A DNA stretch of 54,470 bases, taken from an uncultured Eubacteriales bacterium (GTDB taxonomy: Bacteria > Bacillota > Clostridia > Oscillospirales > Acutalibacteraceae). The DNA lies in contig CATONX010000014.1 in assembly GCA_951801675.1 (NCBI GenBank), forward strand, positions 1 through 54,470. Direction: 5' to 3'. The translations under genes were made by a program, and so were the position numbers. Within the stretch, counting starts at the first letter, position 1. Each line of letters begins with the position of its first letter. Of this stretch, positions 13,100 through 22,398 are shown piece by piece. The notes under the pieces are model-generated. The model did no database searches. It was not told the origin of the DNA and saw only the letters and a list, made by a program, of their open reading frames with translations.

Positions 13100-14317
13100 T
13101 TAGAATACGATGGCGCCGTATTTGGCGGCGATGGTACGCAGGGCGTCCGGGTCCATCTCGCTGTCCGAATCCACCAACGCTCGGCCCTGGTAGAGCCGCA
13201 AGGCCGTGTCCAGGCCTTCGGAATCATCGGCGGAAAAGCAGACGGGCAGGCGAGACATGTGGGCGTTCTCTGCAAACAGCAAAGCGTCCTCCCGGTTGCG
13301 GATATGCACTAAGACGGCGCTCACCTGTTCGTCCTCCATGTCAATGAGGTTGTCGGCCAGATCCAGGTCGCATTCCACCGGATCGCTCAACGTGATGTCG
13401 TCCCCCAAAAAGAAGGCTTCGCCCTCTCTGGCGGCGGCATAGGCGTCCGGTTCCTCTGCCCTTGCCGGAAGAACCTTCCGGTCAAGCAGCTCGCGCAGCG
13501 CCGCGATGTGGGCGGGCGTAGAGCCGCAGCAGCCGCCGATGATGGTGACCCCGGCGTCAAGCAGGGCGGAGAGCTCCTTAGCAAATTCTTCGGGCGGCAG
13601 GTAATCCCCGTCGTCGGAATCGGGAAGGCCGGCGTTTGGCTTGGCGATGAGGGGAACGGTGGCGTAAGATGCGGCCTCTGCCAGGAAAGGAAGCATGTCC
13701 GTAGGGCCGGTGGAGCAGTTGAGCCCCACGGCGCTGGCCCCCATGCTCTGCAGCGTGATCAGGGTGGGCAGCAAGGACGCGCCCGACAGAGTGTGCCCCG
13801 ATTTGTCCACCGTGATGCTGCAAAAGACCGGCAGGCCCGTTTCCTTGGCCGCCAGCAAAGCCGCCCGGATGTCGGACAGGTTCATCATCGTCTCACAAAA
13901 GACGAAGTCCGCCCCCGCCTCTTTGAGAACCTCCACCTGTTCTTTATAAATCTCCACAAGCTCCTCGAAGCTCGCCTCGCCGAACGGCTCGATGAACAGC
14001 CCCGTGGGAGACAGGTCCGCGCCCACTAGCGCGCGCCCAGCCGACGCCTCCTTGGAAAGCGCCACCAGACGGGCGTTCATTTCCTCCACCTGGTCGGCCA
14101 GCTTATAGAAGGAGAGCCTGGCCCGGTTGGCGCCGAAGGTGGGGGCTAAGATCGCGTCCGACCCCGCTTCGATAAAGCTGCGCTGCAAGTCCTGCAGCGG
14201 CTTGGGATTTTCCAAAATCCATTGCTCCGGGCAGACGCCCCGGGGCATTCCGGCGGCGATGAGGTTGGTGCCGGTGGCCCCGTCCAGCAGAAGGGGCAGC
14301 TTAAATGGAAGGTCCAT
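13100..14317 (-). CDS. Homocysteine S-methyltransferase family protein
   Basis: A protein of about 405 residues. The first ~290 residues are the Hcy-binding barrel: LLLDGATGTNL at the start, and the zinc-binding Cys in GLNCSTG and GGCCGSTP. This barrel transfers a methyl group to homocysteine to make methionine, either alone (MmuM/BhmT type) or as the first module of MetH. The last ~110 residues are an extra domain without folate- or B12-binding motifs that I can see. ATG 14317 is taken, but AAAGGAG lies about 15 bases upstream, so a non-ATG start a little earlier (for example TTG 14350) is possible. It is the last gene of the minus-strand operon, about 125 bases after argS. Confidence 0.85.
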   Translation of the reverse strand: MDLPFKLPLLLDGATGTNLIAAGMPRGVCPEQWILENPKPLQDLQRSFIEAGSDAILAPTFGANRARLSFYKLADQVEEMNARLVALSKEASAGRALVGADLSPTGLFIEPFGEASFEELVEIYKEQVEVLKEAGADFVFCETMMNLSDIRAALLAAKETGLPVFCSITVDKSGHTLSGASLLPTLITLQSMGASAVGLNCSTGPTDMLPFLAEAASYATVPLIAKPNAGLPDSDDGDYLPPEEFAKELSALLDAGVTIIGGCCGSTPAHIAALRELLDRKVLPARAEEPDAYAAAREGEAFFLGDDITLSDPVECDLDLADNLIDMEDEQVSAVLVHIRNREDALLFAENAHMSRLPVCFSADDSEGLDTALRLYQGRALVDSDSEMDPDALRTIAAKYGAIVF

Positions 14318-14442
14318 TTGGTTGATGTTCAGCTCCTTTGTATGATTCAAAGCCTTGGGACTTAGGGTTTAAATCCCGTTTGCGTCCCTATTTTAACATA
14401 GGTTTTGTTTTCTGCAAACCGTTTTGAAGGGAAAGGAACGAA

Positions 14443-16137
14443 TTACATGCTTTCCGGCGCGTTGATTTTCAGAAGCGCCAGCACATTGTGCAGCACCCCG
14501 CGCACCGCCATGCACAAATTCAGGCGCGCCTGCATCAGCGGTTCGTTTTCACCCTTGACGTGGCAGGCGTTATAGAACTTGTGGAACAAAGTGGCAAGGT
14601 CAATGGCGTACCGGGTGATGCGGGCCGGGTCGTAGGCCTTGGCCGCCTCGATGATTTCGCCGGTGTAAGCGGAAAGATGCCGGATGAGCTCGCGCTCCTC
14701 GGGCGTTTTAAGGGCGATGAGCTCCTCGCGGGTGCAGGCCCGTGGGGTCACGCCTTCTTCCTTGAGGTTTTTGAGAATCGAGCAGATGCGCGCATGGGCG
14801 TACTGCACGTAATACACCGGGTTCTGGGAGGACTGCTCCACCGCCAGCCCCAAATCAAAGTCCAGCTGGCTGGTGGATTCCCGCAGGTTAAAGAAGAACC
14901 GGGCCGCGTCCAGCGGAATTTCGTCGAGCAGAGTCGCCAGGGTGATGGACTTGCCCGTGCGCTTGGAAACCTTCACCGGTTCCCCGTTTTGGAACAGCCG
15001 CACCAGCTGCATAAGCACAATGTCCAGCTTTGAGCCATTAAGGCCGATGGCGTCCAAAGCGCCCTTTAACCGGGCCACATGGCCGTGGTGGTCCGCGCCC
15101 CAGACGTTGATCGCCCGGTCAAACCCGCGCTTTTGAAGCTTATTGCGGTGATAGGCGATGTCCGCCGCAAAATAGGTGGGGTTGCCGTTTTGCCGGATGA
15201 GTACTTCGTCCTTTTCGCCGCCGTGCTCGGTAGCCTTGTACCAAAGAGCCCCGTCCTTTTCATAGGTAAGACCCCGCTGCTTCATGAGCTCCATGGTGTC
15301 CTTCAGCTCCCCGTCGTTGTGGAGCACGCTTTCCCGGAACCATTCGTCGTAATCAATGCGGTAACGGGACAAATCCCGGCGCAGCGCGTCGATGTTGCGG
15401 GGCAGAACATAGTCCACCAGCGCCTTTTTGCGGGCGGCCGTGTCCGCGTTTACATACCGGTCACCGAATTCTTCGGCAAATTCCTTAGCCCGCTCGGTGA
15501 TGTCCGCCCCGTGGTACCCGTCCTCCGGGAAGGGCACCGCGTCCTCACCCTGAAAATGCTGCAAGTACCGGGCCTCCAGGGAAAGGGCGAACTTTTCGAT
15601 CTGGTTACCCGCGTCGTTTACATAGAATTCCCGCCATACCTGGTACCCCGCGGCATCCATAACCGCCGCGATGCCGTCGCCCAAGGCGCCGCCCCGGGCG
15701 TTGCCGATGTGCATGGGGCCGGTGGGGTTTGCGGAAACGAACTCCACCACCACACGCTCGCCCTTGCCGTAGTCCGACCGGCCATATTGGTCGCCCTTGT
15801 CAAGCACGTCCTTGACAATGTCCGCATAATAGCCGGGGTTTAAGAAGAAATTGAGAAACCCGGGACCTGCAATTTCCGCCCGGTCAAAGTAAGTGCCCGT
15901 CAGGTCCAGATGCTCTCCGATGGCCTCGGCGATTTTCCGGGGCGCCGTGCGCAGGGTGCGGGCGGAGACCATGGCCGCGTTTGCGGCAAAGTCCCCGTGG
16001 GACCGGTCCGCCGGGACCTCGATGGTGAAGGGAGCGAGCTCCCCCTGGGGAAGAACATTTGCGGCGATGGCCTTTTTCGCCGCGTCCTCAATGGCGGCGC
16101 GCAGCTGGCCGGTTGCTTTTGTGACTACATCTGACAT
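14443..16137 (-). CDS. argS: Arginyl-tRNA synthetase
   Basis: A 564-residue class I synthetase that charges tRNA-Arg. The N-terminal additional domain (1-115) recognises the tRNA D-loop. The HIGH motif appears as MHIGNARG (142-149) after SANPTGP, and the KMSKS position reads VKVSKRTGKS. The C-terminal DALR anticodon-binding domain ends INAPESM. The start overlaps the end of the DUF1934 gene by 13 bases, indicating coupled translation; DUF1934 (YwiB)-argS adjacency is also known from Bacillus. Confidence 0.97.
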   Translation of the reverse strand: MSDVVTKATGQLRAAIEDAAKKAIAANVLPQGELAPFTIEVPADRSHGDFAANAAMVSARTLRTAPRKIAEAIGEHLDLTGTYFDRAEIAGPGFLNFFLNPGYYADIVKDVLDKGDQYGRSDYGKGERVVVEFVSANPTGPMHIGNARGGALGDGIAAVMDAAGYQVWREFYVNDAGNQIEKFALSLEARYLQHFQGEDAVPFPEDGYHGADITERAKEFAEEFGDRYVNADTAARKKALVDYVLPRNIDALRRDLSRYRIDYDEWFRESVLHNDGELKDTMELMKQRGLTYEKDGALWYKATEHGGEKDEVLIRQNGNPTYFAADIAYHRNKLQKRGFDRAINVWGADHHGHVARLKGALDAIGLNGSKLDIVLMQLVRLFQNGEPVKVSKRTGKSITLATLLDEIPLDAARFFFNLRESTSQLDFDLGLAVEQSSQNPVYYVQYAHARICSILKNLKEEGVTPRACTREELIALKTPEERELIRHLSAYTGEIIEAAKAYDPARITRYAIDLATLFHKFYNACHVKGENEPLMQARLNLCMAVRGVLHNVLALLKINAPESM

Positions 16138-16568
16138 GAGTTGTTTCCTGCCTCTCTGATGGTAATTTGTACGTCATTGCGGCTGGCTAAGTCCGCGTTA
16201 ATGTCCAGGTTATAGCGAAAATGCAGCTTCCCTCCGGTTTCCTTCAGCTCCACGTCGATCTGCTCGGCGAAAATTCCCACCATCATGGCACCGAAGCCCG
16301 TGTCATATGCGCAGTGATGGCGCTGGCCCTTTTCCAGAACCAGCCTGGAATGCTGGGCGCCGCCGCGGATGAGGGTCACCTTCCGGTCCCCCTCCACCTT
16401 CAAGGTGGTCACCACGCCGTCGAGCCCCGTGGCCTCCGATTCCCGGTAGGTGATATAGTAATTGCCGTTCATCCGGGTAAAGGACCCGATGGTGGTCAGC
16501 TCCATGGTGTCGGAAGCATCGTCCACCTGGTGAAGGCTTTTGATGTCGATGAGTACGTCCTTTTTCAA
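16125..16568 (-). CDS. DUF1934 (YwiB-like) protein
   Basis: A 147-residue predicted beta-barrel of the calycin-like DUF1934 family. Recognisable parts are MELTTIGSFTRMNGNYYITYRES near the start and LVLEKGQRHHCAYDTGFG, then LHFRYNLDIN near the end. There is no signal peptide or membrane segment. It lies between murI and argS and overlaps argS by 13 bases. Function is unknown. Confidence 0.88.
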   Translation of the reverse strand: MKKDVLIDIKSLHQVDDASDTMELTTIGSFTRMNGNYYITYRESEATGLDGVVTTLKVEGDRKVTLIRGGAQHSRLVLEKGQRHHCAYDTGFGAMMVGIFAEQIDVELKETGGKLHFRYNLDINADLASRNDVQITIREAGNNSCQM

Positions 16569-16589
16569 TGATAAATCTCCTTCAATTGG

Positions 16590-17408
16590 TTAGCAGGCGG
16601 TGGAATCGATGTCCACCTGCCGCACGTCCAGGCTTTCCTCACTGCCCAATAAAATCCCGGCCAGCCGCTGGAACCCGTCGATGGAGTCGCTGACGAAGAA
16701 CCGGCAGGCACCGGGCGCCGGGCGCTCACACAACGCGTCCTTTTCCCGCAGCAGCGCCGCCGCCGTGTGGGCCGCTTCGCAGCCGGTGTTGATGAGGGTG
16801 ACCTCCGGGCCCATGACTTCATGGATCACGTCCCAGAGAAGGGGGAAATGCGTGCAGCCCAGAATCAGCGTGTCGATCTTTTCCTCACGCAGCGGGATGA
16901 GATAACGCTGGGCCGTGAGCTTTGCAATCTCGTCGTCCCTGCGAAACCAGCCGCTCTCCACCAAGGGGACGAACAGCGGGCATTCCCGGGTAAACACCTG
17001 AATGTCCGGGTTTAACGTGTGCAGCGCCTTGTCGAAGGCTCCGCTTTTGATGGTGGCGGTGGTGCCGATGACGCCCACCCGCCCGGTTTTGGTGGCGGCG
17101 GCCGCCGCCTTGGAGGCGGGGTCCACCACCCCGATAAAGGGCAGCTGGATGGCCATCCCCACATGGGGCGCCACCGAGCTTACCGTACCGCAGGCCGCAA
17201 TGACCAGCTTAATGTCCATGCTGCTTAAAAAGCGGATGTCCTGCGCCGCGTACTTTTCTATGGTTTTGACGCTGCGGGTACCGTAGGGAACCCGGCCGGT
17301 ATCGCCGAAATACACGATTTGTTCGTTTGGCAGAATGGTGCGCAGCTCCTTGACCGCCGTCAGGCCTCCGAGACCCGAGTCGAATACGCCGATTGGACGG
17401 TTATCCAT
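16590..17408 (-). CDS. murI: Glutamate racemase
   Basis: A 272-residue racemase that makes D-glutamate for peptidoglycan. FDSGLGGLTAVKEL (9-22) with D10 and S11, the first catalytic Cys C73 in AACGTVSS, and the second in LGCTHFPLL are visible. The usual ACNTAS motif is ACGTVS here, with Gly in place of the conserved Asn, a variation of the first half-site. ATG 17408 overlaps the ddl stop as TGATG, so translation is coupled to ddl; a GTG at 17417 is less well placed for the ribosome binding site. Confidence 0.93.
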   Translation of the reverse strand: MDNRPIGVFDSGLGGLTAVKELRTILPNEQIVYFGDTGRVPYGTRSVKTIEKYAAQDIRFLSSMDIKLVIAACGTVSSVAPHVGMAIQLPFIGVVDPASKAAAAATKTGRVGVIGTTATIKSGAFDKALHTLNPDIQVFTRECPLFVPLVESGWFRRDDEIAKLTAQRYLIPLREEKIDTLILGCTHFPLLWDVIHEVMGPEVTLINTGCEAAHTAAALLREKDALCERPAPGACRFFVSDSIDGFQRLAGILLGSEESLDVRQVDIDSTAC

Positions 17409-18478
17409 CAGCGGCACGCCCTTTCCAGCCCCAGCTCGATGAGCCGGGAAAGAAGCTGCGGATAAGGCAGGCCCGCCGCCTCGAAAAGCTTCGGATACAT
17501 GCTGATGGAGGTAAAGCCGGGGATGGTGTTGGGCTCATTTAAGAGGATCGCCCCGTCCGACTCGCGCACAAAAAAGTCCACCCGCGCCATTCCTTCGCAG
17601 CCCAGCGCCAGGAACGCCTCCACTGCCAGCCGGCGGATTTCCTCAATGGTTTCCTTGGAAAGCCGCGCCGGAATGTGCAGCTCGCTTTCCGACTGGTACT
17701 TGGCTTCGTAGTCGTAAAACTCGTTGCAGGGCACGATTTCGCCCACCGCAGCAGCCACCGGTTCCTCGTTTCCAAGAACCGCGCACTCCACTTCCTTGCC
17801 CACAATGGCTTCTTCGAACAAAATCCGTTCGTCGCAAGCACCCGCTGCCTCGATGCAGCGGGCGAGCGCGGCCCGGTCCACAGCTTTGCCGACTCCCACC
17901 GACGAGCCCGCGTTTGCCGGCTTTACAAAGACCGGGTACCCCAAGGCCTTTTCCACCTTCTCAAAAACCGCCTCCGGGTCCTTCTTATAATCGAATGCCC
18001 GGCACCAGGTCCACTTAGCCTGGGGGATGCCGGCGCTTTGAAGCGCCATGTTGGTATAAATTTTGTCCATCGTCAGCGCCGACGCCGCACACGAGCACCC
18101 CACAAAGGGAATGCCCGCCAGGGAAAGAAGGCCCTGGATGGTGCCGTCCTCGCCGTTTTTGCCGTGCAGCACGGGGAACACTACGTCGATGGGAAGAATG
18201 CGCTCCCCGGTCTCCTCCCGGATCACCAGGCCGCCCGCCGCCGCATCCGGTGAAAAAAAGGCCGGCCGGTTGCCCGGGTTCGTTTCCCAGTCCCCGTTTT
18301 CGATGGCGTCCACCGGCCCAGGGTAATAAAACCAGCGCCCGTCCTTCGTGATTCCCACCATGACGACCTCATACCGGTCCTGGGGAATGTGTTTGAGCAC
18401 CGAAGCCGCCGAAAGCCTGGAAATCTCATGCTCCGAGGAATTGCCGCCGAACAGCACGGCGACTGCGCGTTTATTCAT
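17408..18478 (-). CDS. ddl: D-alanine--D-alanine ligase
   Basis: A 356-residue ATP-grasp ligase making D-Ala-D-Ala for the wall precursor. The N-terminal FGGNSSEHEISRLSA, FPVLHGKNGEDGTIQG, the ATP-grasp PANAGSSVGV and the C-terminal VDFFVRESDGAILLNEPNTIPGFT segment (quoted in parts) match the family. EFYDYEAKY, with the active-site Tyr loop, fits a D-Ala-D-Ala rather than a D-Ala-D-Lac ligase. GGAGG lies 7 bases before the ATG. It is the first gene of the operon ddl-murI-DUF1934-argS-methyltransferase. Confidence 0.95.
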   Translation of the reverse strand: MNKRAVAVLFGGNSSEHEISRLSAASVLKHIPQDRYEVVMVGITKDGRWFYYPGPVDAIENGDWETNPGNRPAFFSPDAAAGGLVIREETGERILPIDVVFPVLHGKNGEDGTIQGLLSLAGIPFVGCSCAASALTMDKIYTNMALQSAGIPQAKWTWCRAFDYKKDPEAVFEKVEKALGYPVFVKPANAGSSVGVGKAVDRAALARCIEAAGACDERILFEEAIVGKEVECAVLGNEEPVAAAVGEIVPCNEFYDYEAKYQSESELHIPARLSKETIEEIRRLAVEAFLALGCEGMARVDFFVRESDGAILLNEPNTIPGFTSISMYPKLFEAAGLPYPQLLSRLIELGLERACR

Positions 18479-18506
18479 ATCGTAACCTCCAACCGTTCGT
18501 TTACCA

Positions 18507-18534
18507 ATGATACAACTACATAGTTTACCATCAA
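18507..18534 (-). promoter_or_regulatory. Candidate promoter of the ddl operon
   Basis: On the minus strand TTGATG (18534-18529), a 16-base spacer and TATCAT (18512-18507). Confidence 0.45.
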
Positions 18535-18652
18535 CCGCTTTCCTAAGTCAATGCTTAAGAAGAGGCGGATGGGCGGATCGCCAAAAGGGATGCATTTTTG
18601 CCACAAAACAGGAGGAAATCTGCTGTTTTCCCGGGAAGACGCCCAAGGGAAG

Positions 18653-18681
18653 ATGACAAACGGGAAAAGCTATGCTACAAT
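18653..18681 (+). promoter_or_regulatory. Candidate promoter of the 254-residue protein gene
   Basis: ATGACA (18653-18658), a 17-base spacer and TACAAT (18676-18681), 29 bases before the GTG start. Confidence 0.55.
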
Positions 18682-18709
18682 AAGGGCCAAGATCAGGAAA
18701 GGATGTGTC

Positions 18710-19474
18710 GTGCATTTGGAGAAGAATACGGCATTTGAATTGATTAAGGCCCGGGTGGCCGACGTACTCAAGGCGCAGAACTTCCAGCTCAAAAGCGACG
18801 AAATTGTCGATGGGCAGGACGGCAGCCGCTACGCCCTTTTTACTACGGAGAAAAGAGCGGTGGGCATTGTCTGGGATGCGAAGAAGAAGCGGTATGTGCT
18901 GCAAATCAGCACCGTGACCGACGGAGAGGTGGACGAAAGCTGGCGCACGCTGGCGCTGTGGCTGTTCGACCCCGAGACCCAGAACGACCAAGACGCCAAG
19001 TCCATCGCCAACGACTTCGAGGATTCCCTTGTGCAGCTCAATCCCAAGAACGTCCCTGCCAAACGCGAGCCTACCACCAATAAAAAGAGCAAGATCACCA
19101 TGGACGGCTTCGTGCAGAACTTTGTCAAGCTCTATCCCCAGTATCAGGATGAGCTCAATGCCCATGTGGAGCATTACGGCCAGCTTCTGCCCGATACCTT
19201 CATTGACGAGGTTGTGGCGGAGTATATGATGAGTATGCTCACCCAGAGGAAGAACGCCTTTATTAAAAAGTTATTCGAGTTCCTCAACAACCATTACAAC
19301 AACGGCGACGACAACGTACGTTCCGCCATTATGGTCACGCTGTTCCGCCACCTGCTGGAAAACGAAGAGGCAGAACGCCTGGCGCAGGAAACGTATATGT
19401 CCGAAACGCTCAAGCGTTCCTGGATGCAGATGAGCCGGATGCTCAAGAAAAAGGGCGAGAAGCTGCCCTGGTAA
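18710..19474 (+). CDS. Conserved-looking protein of unknown function
   Basis: A 254-residue soluble protein that I do not recognise. GTG 18710 is chosen because AGGAAAGGA lies 6 bases upstream; the open frame back to 18551 runs across the promoter. The N-terminal ~100 residues alternate strands and helices (IVDGQDGSRYALFTTEKRAVGI in part). A Lys-rich linker around 120-130 (PTTNKKSKITMDGF) leads to a helical C-terminal domain rich in acidic and aromatic residues. No signal peptide, Cys cluster or enzyme motif. It is monocistronic, between the ddl operon and a DUF4173 gene. Confidence 0.75.
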   Translation: MHLEKNTAFELIKARVADVLKAQNFQLKSDEIVDGQDGSRYALFTTEKRAVGIVWDAKKKRYVLQISTVTDGEVDESWRTLALWLFDPETQNDQDAKSIANDFEDSLVQLNPKNVPAKREPTTNKKSKITMDGFVQNFVKLYPQYQDELNAHVEHYGQLLPDTFIDEVVAEYMMSMLTQRKNAFIKKLFEFLNNHYNNGDDNVRSAIMVTLFRHLLENEEAERLAQETYMSETLKRSWMQMSRMLKKKGEKLPW

Positions 19475-19564
19475 TCCGGAGCGTTTGCAGGCGGGCGGCC
19501 GCCGCTTTGCCTGTGCCGACTCAAACGATACCATCCTTACGACAAGGAAACGGGAGGGATCAAT

Positions 19565-21760
19565 ATGGAGCAAAACGATCGAACCGGGCAGATGGGCTAC
19601 CCGCCCCCGTCCCAGCCGAAACAGTCCGCGCGGCCGTATAAGCCTCCGGTAGAACCGTTCTATCCGTCCTACCAGCCCGGGTACGGCCAGCCTTATGGAG
19701 CACCGCCTGACGGCTTTTCGTCCCCTCAGACAGAAGGGCAGCCGGTTGCGCCGGCTCCTTCTTTTGGCTATCCGGGTCAAACCAATCCGATGCCCCAGCC
19801 CCCCGTTGCGGGTCAGCCCGCGCCGGGCGGGCAAAACGCACCGGTACATCCGGACGGACCGCCTCCTTTGGCTGGAAATCCGAATGGGGGTTCGGGGCCG
19901 GCGCCTTCTTTTGCTGTGCCGCCCGCGCCCCAGGGAATGGGTGCGCAGGGCAATGCCGTATACGCAGACCCGGCGGTACAAATCGTGTACCAGGGCCCGG
20001 TCTATGCGGCGAAAGCCTCCGAAACGGCTCCAAATCCGCCGCCTTTCCCCCAGGGAACAGCGGCCGGGCAGCCGGGCGTTTCTTCCCAGAACGGTCCCCA
20101 AGGCCGGTTCCAGAAGGCCGGCGGCCCGGCATCGCCCTATCCGCCCTATCCTTCTCATCCGGCAGGGGATCCCAATTATGTGCCCCGCAAGGCCACCAAG
20201 GCCTATCAGAACATGCTGAATACGGCCCGCCAGCCGAAAACCCTGGTGATGCTGGCGCTGGTTTTGGTTTACGGCATCCTGTTTTCCGAGACCATTCTGC
20301 GCACCGGCTTGGGCCTTTCGGTTCCGTTGACGGTAGCGGTTTTCTGCGGCATTTCCGTGTGGTACTGCAAAACCTCCGGCGTCGGGTTTTCTAAGCCCGC
20401 CATGGTTTTGCTTCTCCCCATTGGGCTTATCGCCGCAAGCTTCTTGTTCATTGATTCCGGAGCGACCCATTTCTTCAATATGTGCCTGCTGTTTGTGCTT
20501 ATCCCCATCCAGCTGGCCGGTATGGCCCGGGCGCATACGGCGGACCTGTTTTCTCTGGAAAGCTTCAAGCGCGCGTTTCTCGAAGTATTCTGCCGGCCCT
20601 TTTCCAATCTGGATATGCCCTTTCTGGCCTTTTCCAGAAAAAAAGAGCACGACCCTGGTAAGACCAGGACGGCCCTTGGCATTCTAATTGGAGTTTTGGT
20701 GGCGCTGCCGGTGGGGTTTTTGTTCATCGTCCTCTTTTCCAGCGCGGACGCCAACTTCTCGAGCCTCTTCGGCAGGACCTTCCAGTTTCTCATACAGAAC
20801 GTCGAGTTTATTATTACCGACGTGTTCTTCGGCCTGATTATCGCCCTGTTCTGCGCCGCTTTGTTCATTGGGCTTAAGGGCGGGCACGGAGAAGAAATCC
20901 CGAAAAGGGAGACGCAGAGCGCGCCTGCACGCAAGGGCGGCCTGCCTGCCGCAGCGGTGGGCGGCTTTCTGACGGTGATCGTGCTCATCCACGCGGTTTT
21001 TGTGGGCGTGCAGTTTCAGTACCTGTTCGGCAGCGGGAAGGGCCTCCTTCCCAATGACTGGACCTATTCCCAGTACGCCCGCTGGGGCTATGTGGAGTTG
21101 TCCATTGCGCTGCTGATCGCGCTTATCCTGGTGGTGGTGGTTCTATATACATCCAAGCGCAAGGAAAACGGGCGGCTGCCCATCTATATCAGCCTTTCGC
21201 TCACCGCCCTGATCCTGTGCGACTTTGTGGTTTTAGCCTCTTCCATCTACCGCATGCTTCTTTATATGAAGATGTACAACCTGACGGTTACCCGGCTGCT
21301 GGTGCTCTGGTCGATTATCCTGATGGGCCTTTGCATGCTGTGGCTCTTAGGCAGGGTGTGGTTTGCCCGGTTCAAAGTGCTGCGCTGGTGCGCGGTAACG
21401 GTGATCGCCATGGTAGTGGTGCTCAACGTGGCAAACGTGGACGTTCTCACCGCAAAGGTGAACGTAGACCGGTATCTAGCCGGGCAGACCCAGGAGATCG
21501 ACTGCTGGTATCTTTCCAAGCTTTCGCCCGCCGCGGCGCCCCAGTTGGAGCGTCTGCTGAACACGGATGTGAAAGAGCAAGCCCGTGCAGCGCTGCGGGT
21601 ACACTCTTATAAGCTCGAGCAGAAGAACTGGTGCAATTTCGCCTTCCCGGATCTGGAGGCGCGAAAAGTGATGGAACGAAACAACATTTCATCGAGCCGG
21701 TATTATGATTTTTATTCCGCTTCGCAGGAATTCTACGGATCCGGCGGCAGAGAATTATAG
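19565..21760 (+). CDS. DUF4173 multi-pass membrane protein with Pro/Gln-rich N-terminal extension
   Basis: A 731-residue protein. Residues 1-215 are a low-complexity cytoplasmic-looking extension of Pro, Gly, Gln and Ala. From about residue 225 there are about ten to twelve membrane segments (for example LVMLALVLVYGILFSETIL). The DUF4173 landmark appears as WTYSQYARWGYVEL. The C-terminal ~80 residues are soluble, with FARFKVLRW and a Tyr/Ser-rich end. GGGAGG precedes the ATG. DUF4173 proteins have no known biochemical function. The proline-rich extension may be a flexible protein-interaction arm. Confidence 0.8.
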   Translation: MEQNDRTGQMGYPPPSQPKQSARPYKPPVEPFYPSYQPGYGQPYGAPPDGFSSPQTEGQPVAPAPSFGYPGQTNPMPQPPVAGQPAPGGQNAPVHPDGPPPLAGNPNGGSGPAPSFAVPPAPQGMGAQGNAVYADPAVQIVYQGPVYAAKASETAPNPPPFPQGTAAGQPGVSSQNGPQGRFQKAGGPASPYPPYPSHPAGDPNYVPRKATKAYQNMLNTARQPKTLVMLALVLVYGILFSETILRTGLGLSVPLTVAVFCGISVWYCKTSGVGFSKPAMVLLLPIGLIAASFLFIDSGATHFFNMCLLFVLIPIQLAGMARAHTADLFSLESFKRAFLEVFCRPFSNLDMPFLAFSRKKEHDPGKTRTALGILIGVLVALPVGFLFIVLFSSADANFSSLFGRTFQFLIQNVEFIITDVFFGLIIALFCAALFIGLKGGHGEEIPKRETQSAPARKGGLPAAAVGGFLTVIVLIHAVFVGVQFQYLFGSGKGLLPNDWTYSQYARWGYVELSIALLIALILVVVVLYTSKRKENGRLPIYISLSLTALILCDFVVLASSIYRMLLYMKMYNLTVTRLLVLWSIILMGLCMLWLLGRVWFARFKVLRWCAVTVIAMVVVLNVANVDVLTAKVNVDRYLAGQTQEIDCWYLSKLSPAAAPQLERLLNTDVKEQARAALRVHSYKLEQKNWCNFAFPDLEARKVMERNNISSSRYYDFYSASQEFYGSGGREL

Positions 21761-21768
21761 ATGTAGCA

Positions 21769-21800
21769 AAAGGGGCTGGGCATTTCGTTCCGGCCCCTTT
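21769..21800 (+). terminator. Terminator after the DUF4173 gene
   Basis: AAAGGGGC (21769-21776) pairs with GCCCCTTT (21793-21800). Confidence 0.75.
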
Positions 21801-21853
21801 CGTCTGGAATCCTCCAAACGCTGATTTTGAGGCAAAATTATCAAATTCAGGGC

Positions 21854-21882
21854 TTGACGGGGGATAGGACATGTGTTAAAAT
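21854..21882 (+). promoter_or_regulatory. Promoter of rpmG-secE-nusG-rplKA
   Basis: TTGACG (21854-21859), a 17-base spacer and TAAAAT (21877-21882), 82 bases before rpmG. Confidence 0.7.
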
Positions 21883-21963
21883 AATTATACCTCTGAATGG
21901 GCTTATTTTTTTGCCCGATTGAGGGAGGCCAAAATTATTCCGTCACACGGGAGGTGCCGAACA

Positions 21964-22113
21964 ATGAGAGTCAAAATTACCCTTTCTTGCAGCGAGTGCA
22001 AGCAGCGCAATTACAACACCATGAAGAACAAGAAGAACGATCCCGATCGGCTTCAGATGAACAAGTACTGCCGCTTCTGCAAGAAGCACACGCTCCACAA
22101 GGAAACCAAATAA
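21964..22113 (+). CDS. rpmG: 50S ribosomal protein L33
   Basis: A 49-residue L33 with both zinc-ribbon pairs intact (CSEC and CRFC), so it is the zinc-containing (C+) form. GGGAGGTG precedes ATG 21964; the frame back to 21919 is not used. It begins the conserved rpmG-secE-nusG block. Confidence 0.96.
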   Translation: MRVKITLSCSECKQRNYNTMKNKKNDPDRLQMNKYCRFCKKHTLHKETK

Positions 22114-22134
22114 GACCAGACGGGAGGAAGAAAG

Positions 22135-22380
22135 ATGTCTGACGTTACCACTGAGGTCAAAAAGCCGGAAAAGGAAAAAAAGAGCTTCTTTTCAAAAGTG
22201 GGCAAATTTTTCCGCGGCTATGTCAGCGAATTCAAGAAGATCGTCTGGCCGACCTGGAAACAGGTCAGAAAGAACACCCTTGTTACCATCGTCATGGTAA
22301 TTGCTGTGGGCATTTTCATCTGGCTGCTGGACTTTGCATTTGGTTGGTTGCTGGATTTTGTTCTGGGCTTGATCGGCTGA
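22135..22380 (+). CDS. secE: Preprotein translocase subunit SecE
   Basis: This 81-residue single-span SecE clamps the two halves of SecY. A Lys-rich N-terminus is followed by the amphipathic helix GYVSEFKKIVWPTWKQVRKNT, quoted in part, and one membrane helix near residues 50-75. GGGAGGAAG lies upstream. It lies between rpmG and nusG as in most Firmicutes. Confidence 0.96.
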   Translation: MSDVTTEVKKPEKEKKSFFSKVGKFFRGYVSEFKKIVWPTWKQVRKNTLVTIVMVIAVGIFIWLLDFAFGWLLDFVLGLIG

Positions 22381-22398
22381 TGAGAGGAAGTAGGGTAC

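Noticed and set aside
19271-20650. Minus-strand open frame of 459 codons
   Set aside because: It is the shadow of the Pro-rich region of the DUF4173 gene and of the gene before it; its Arg/Gly/His-rich composition is typical of antisense frames.
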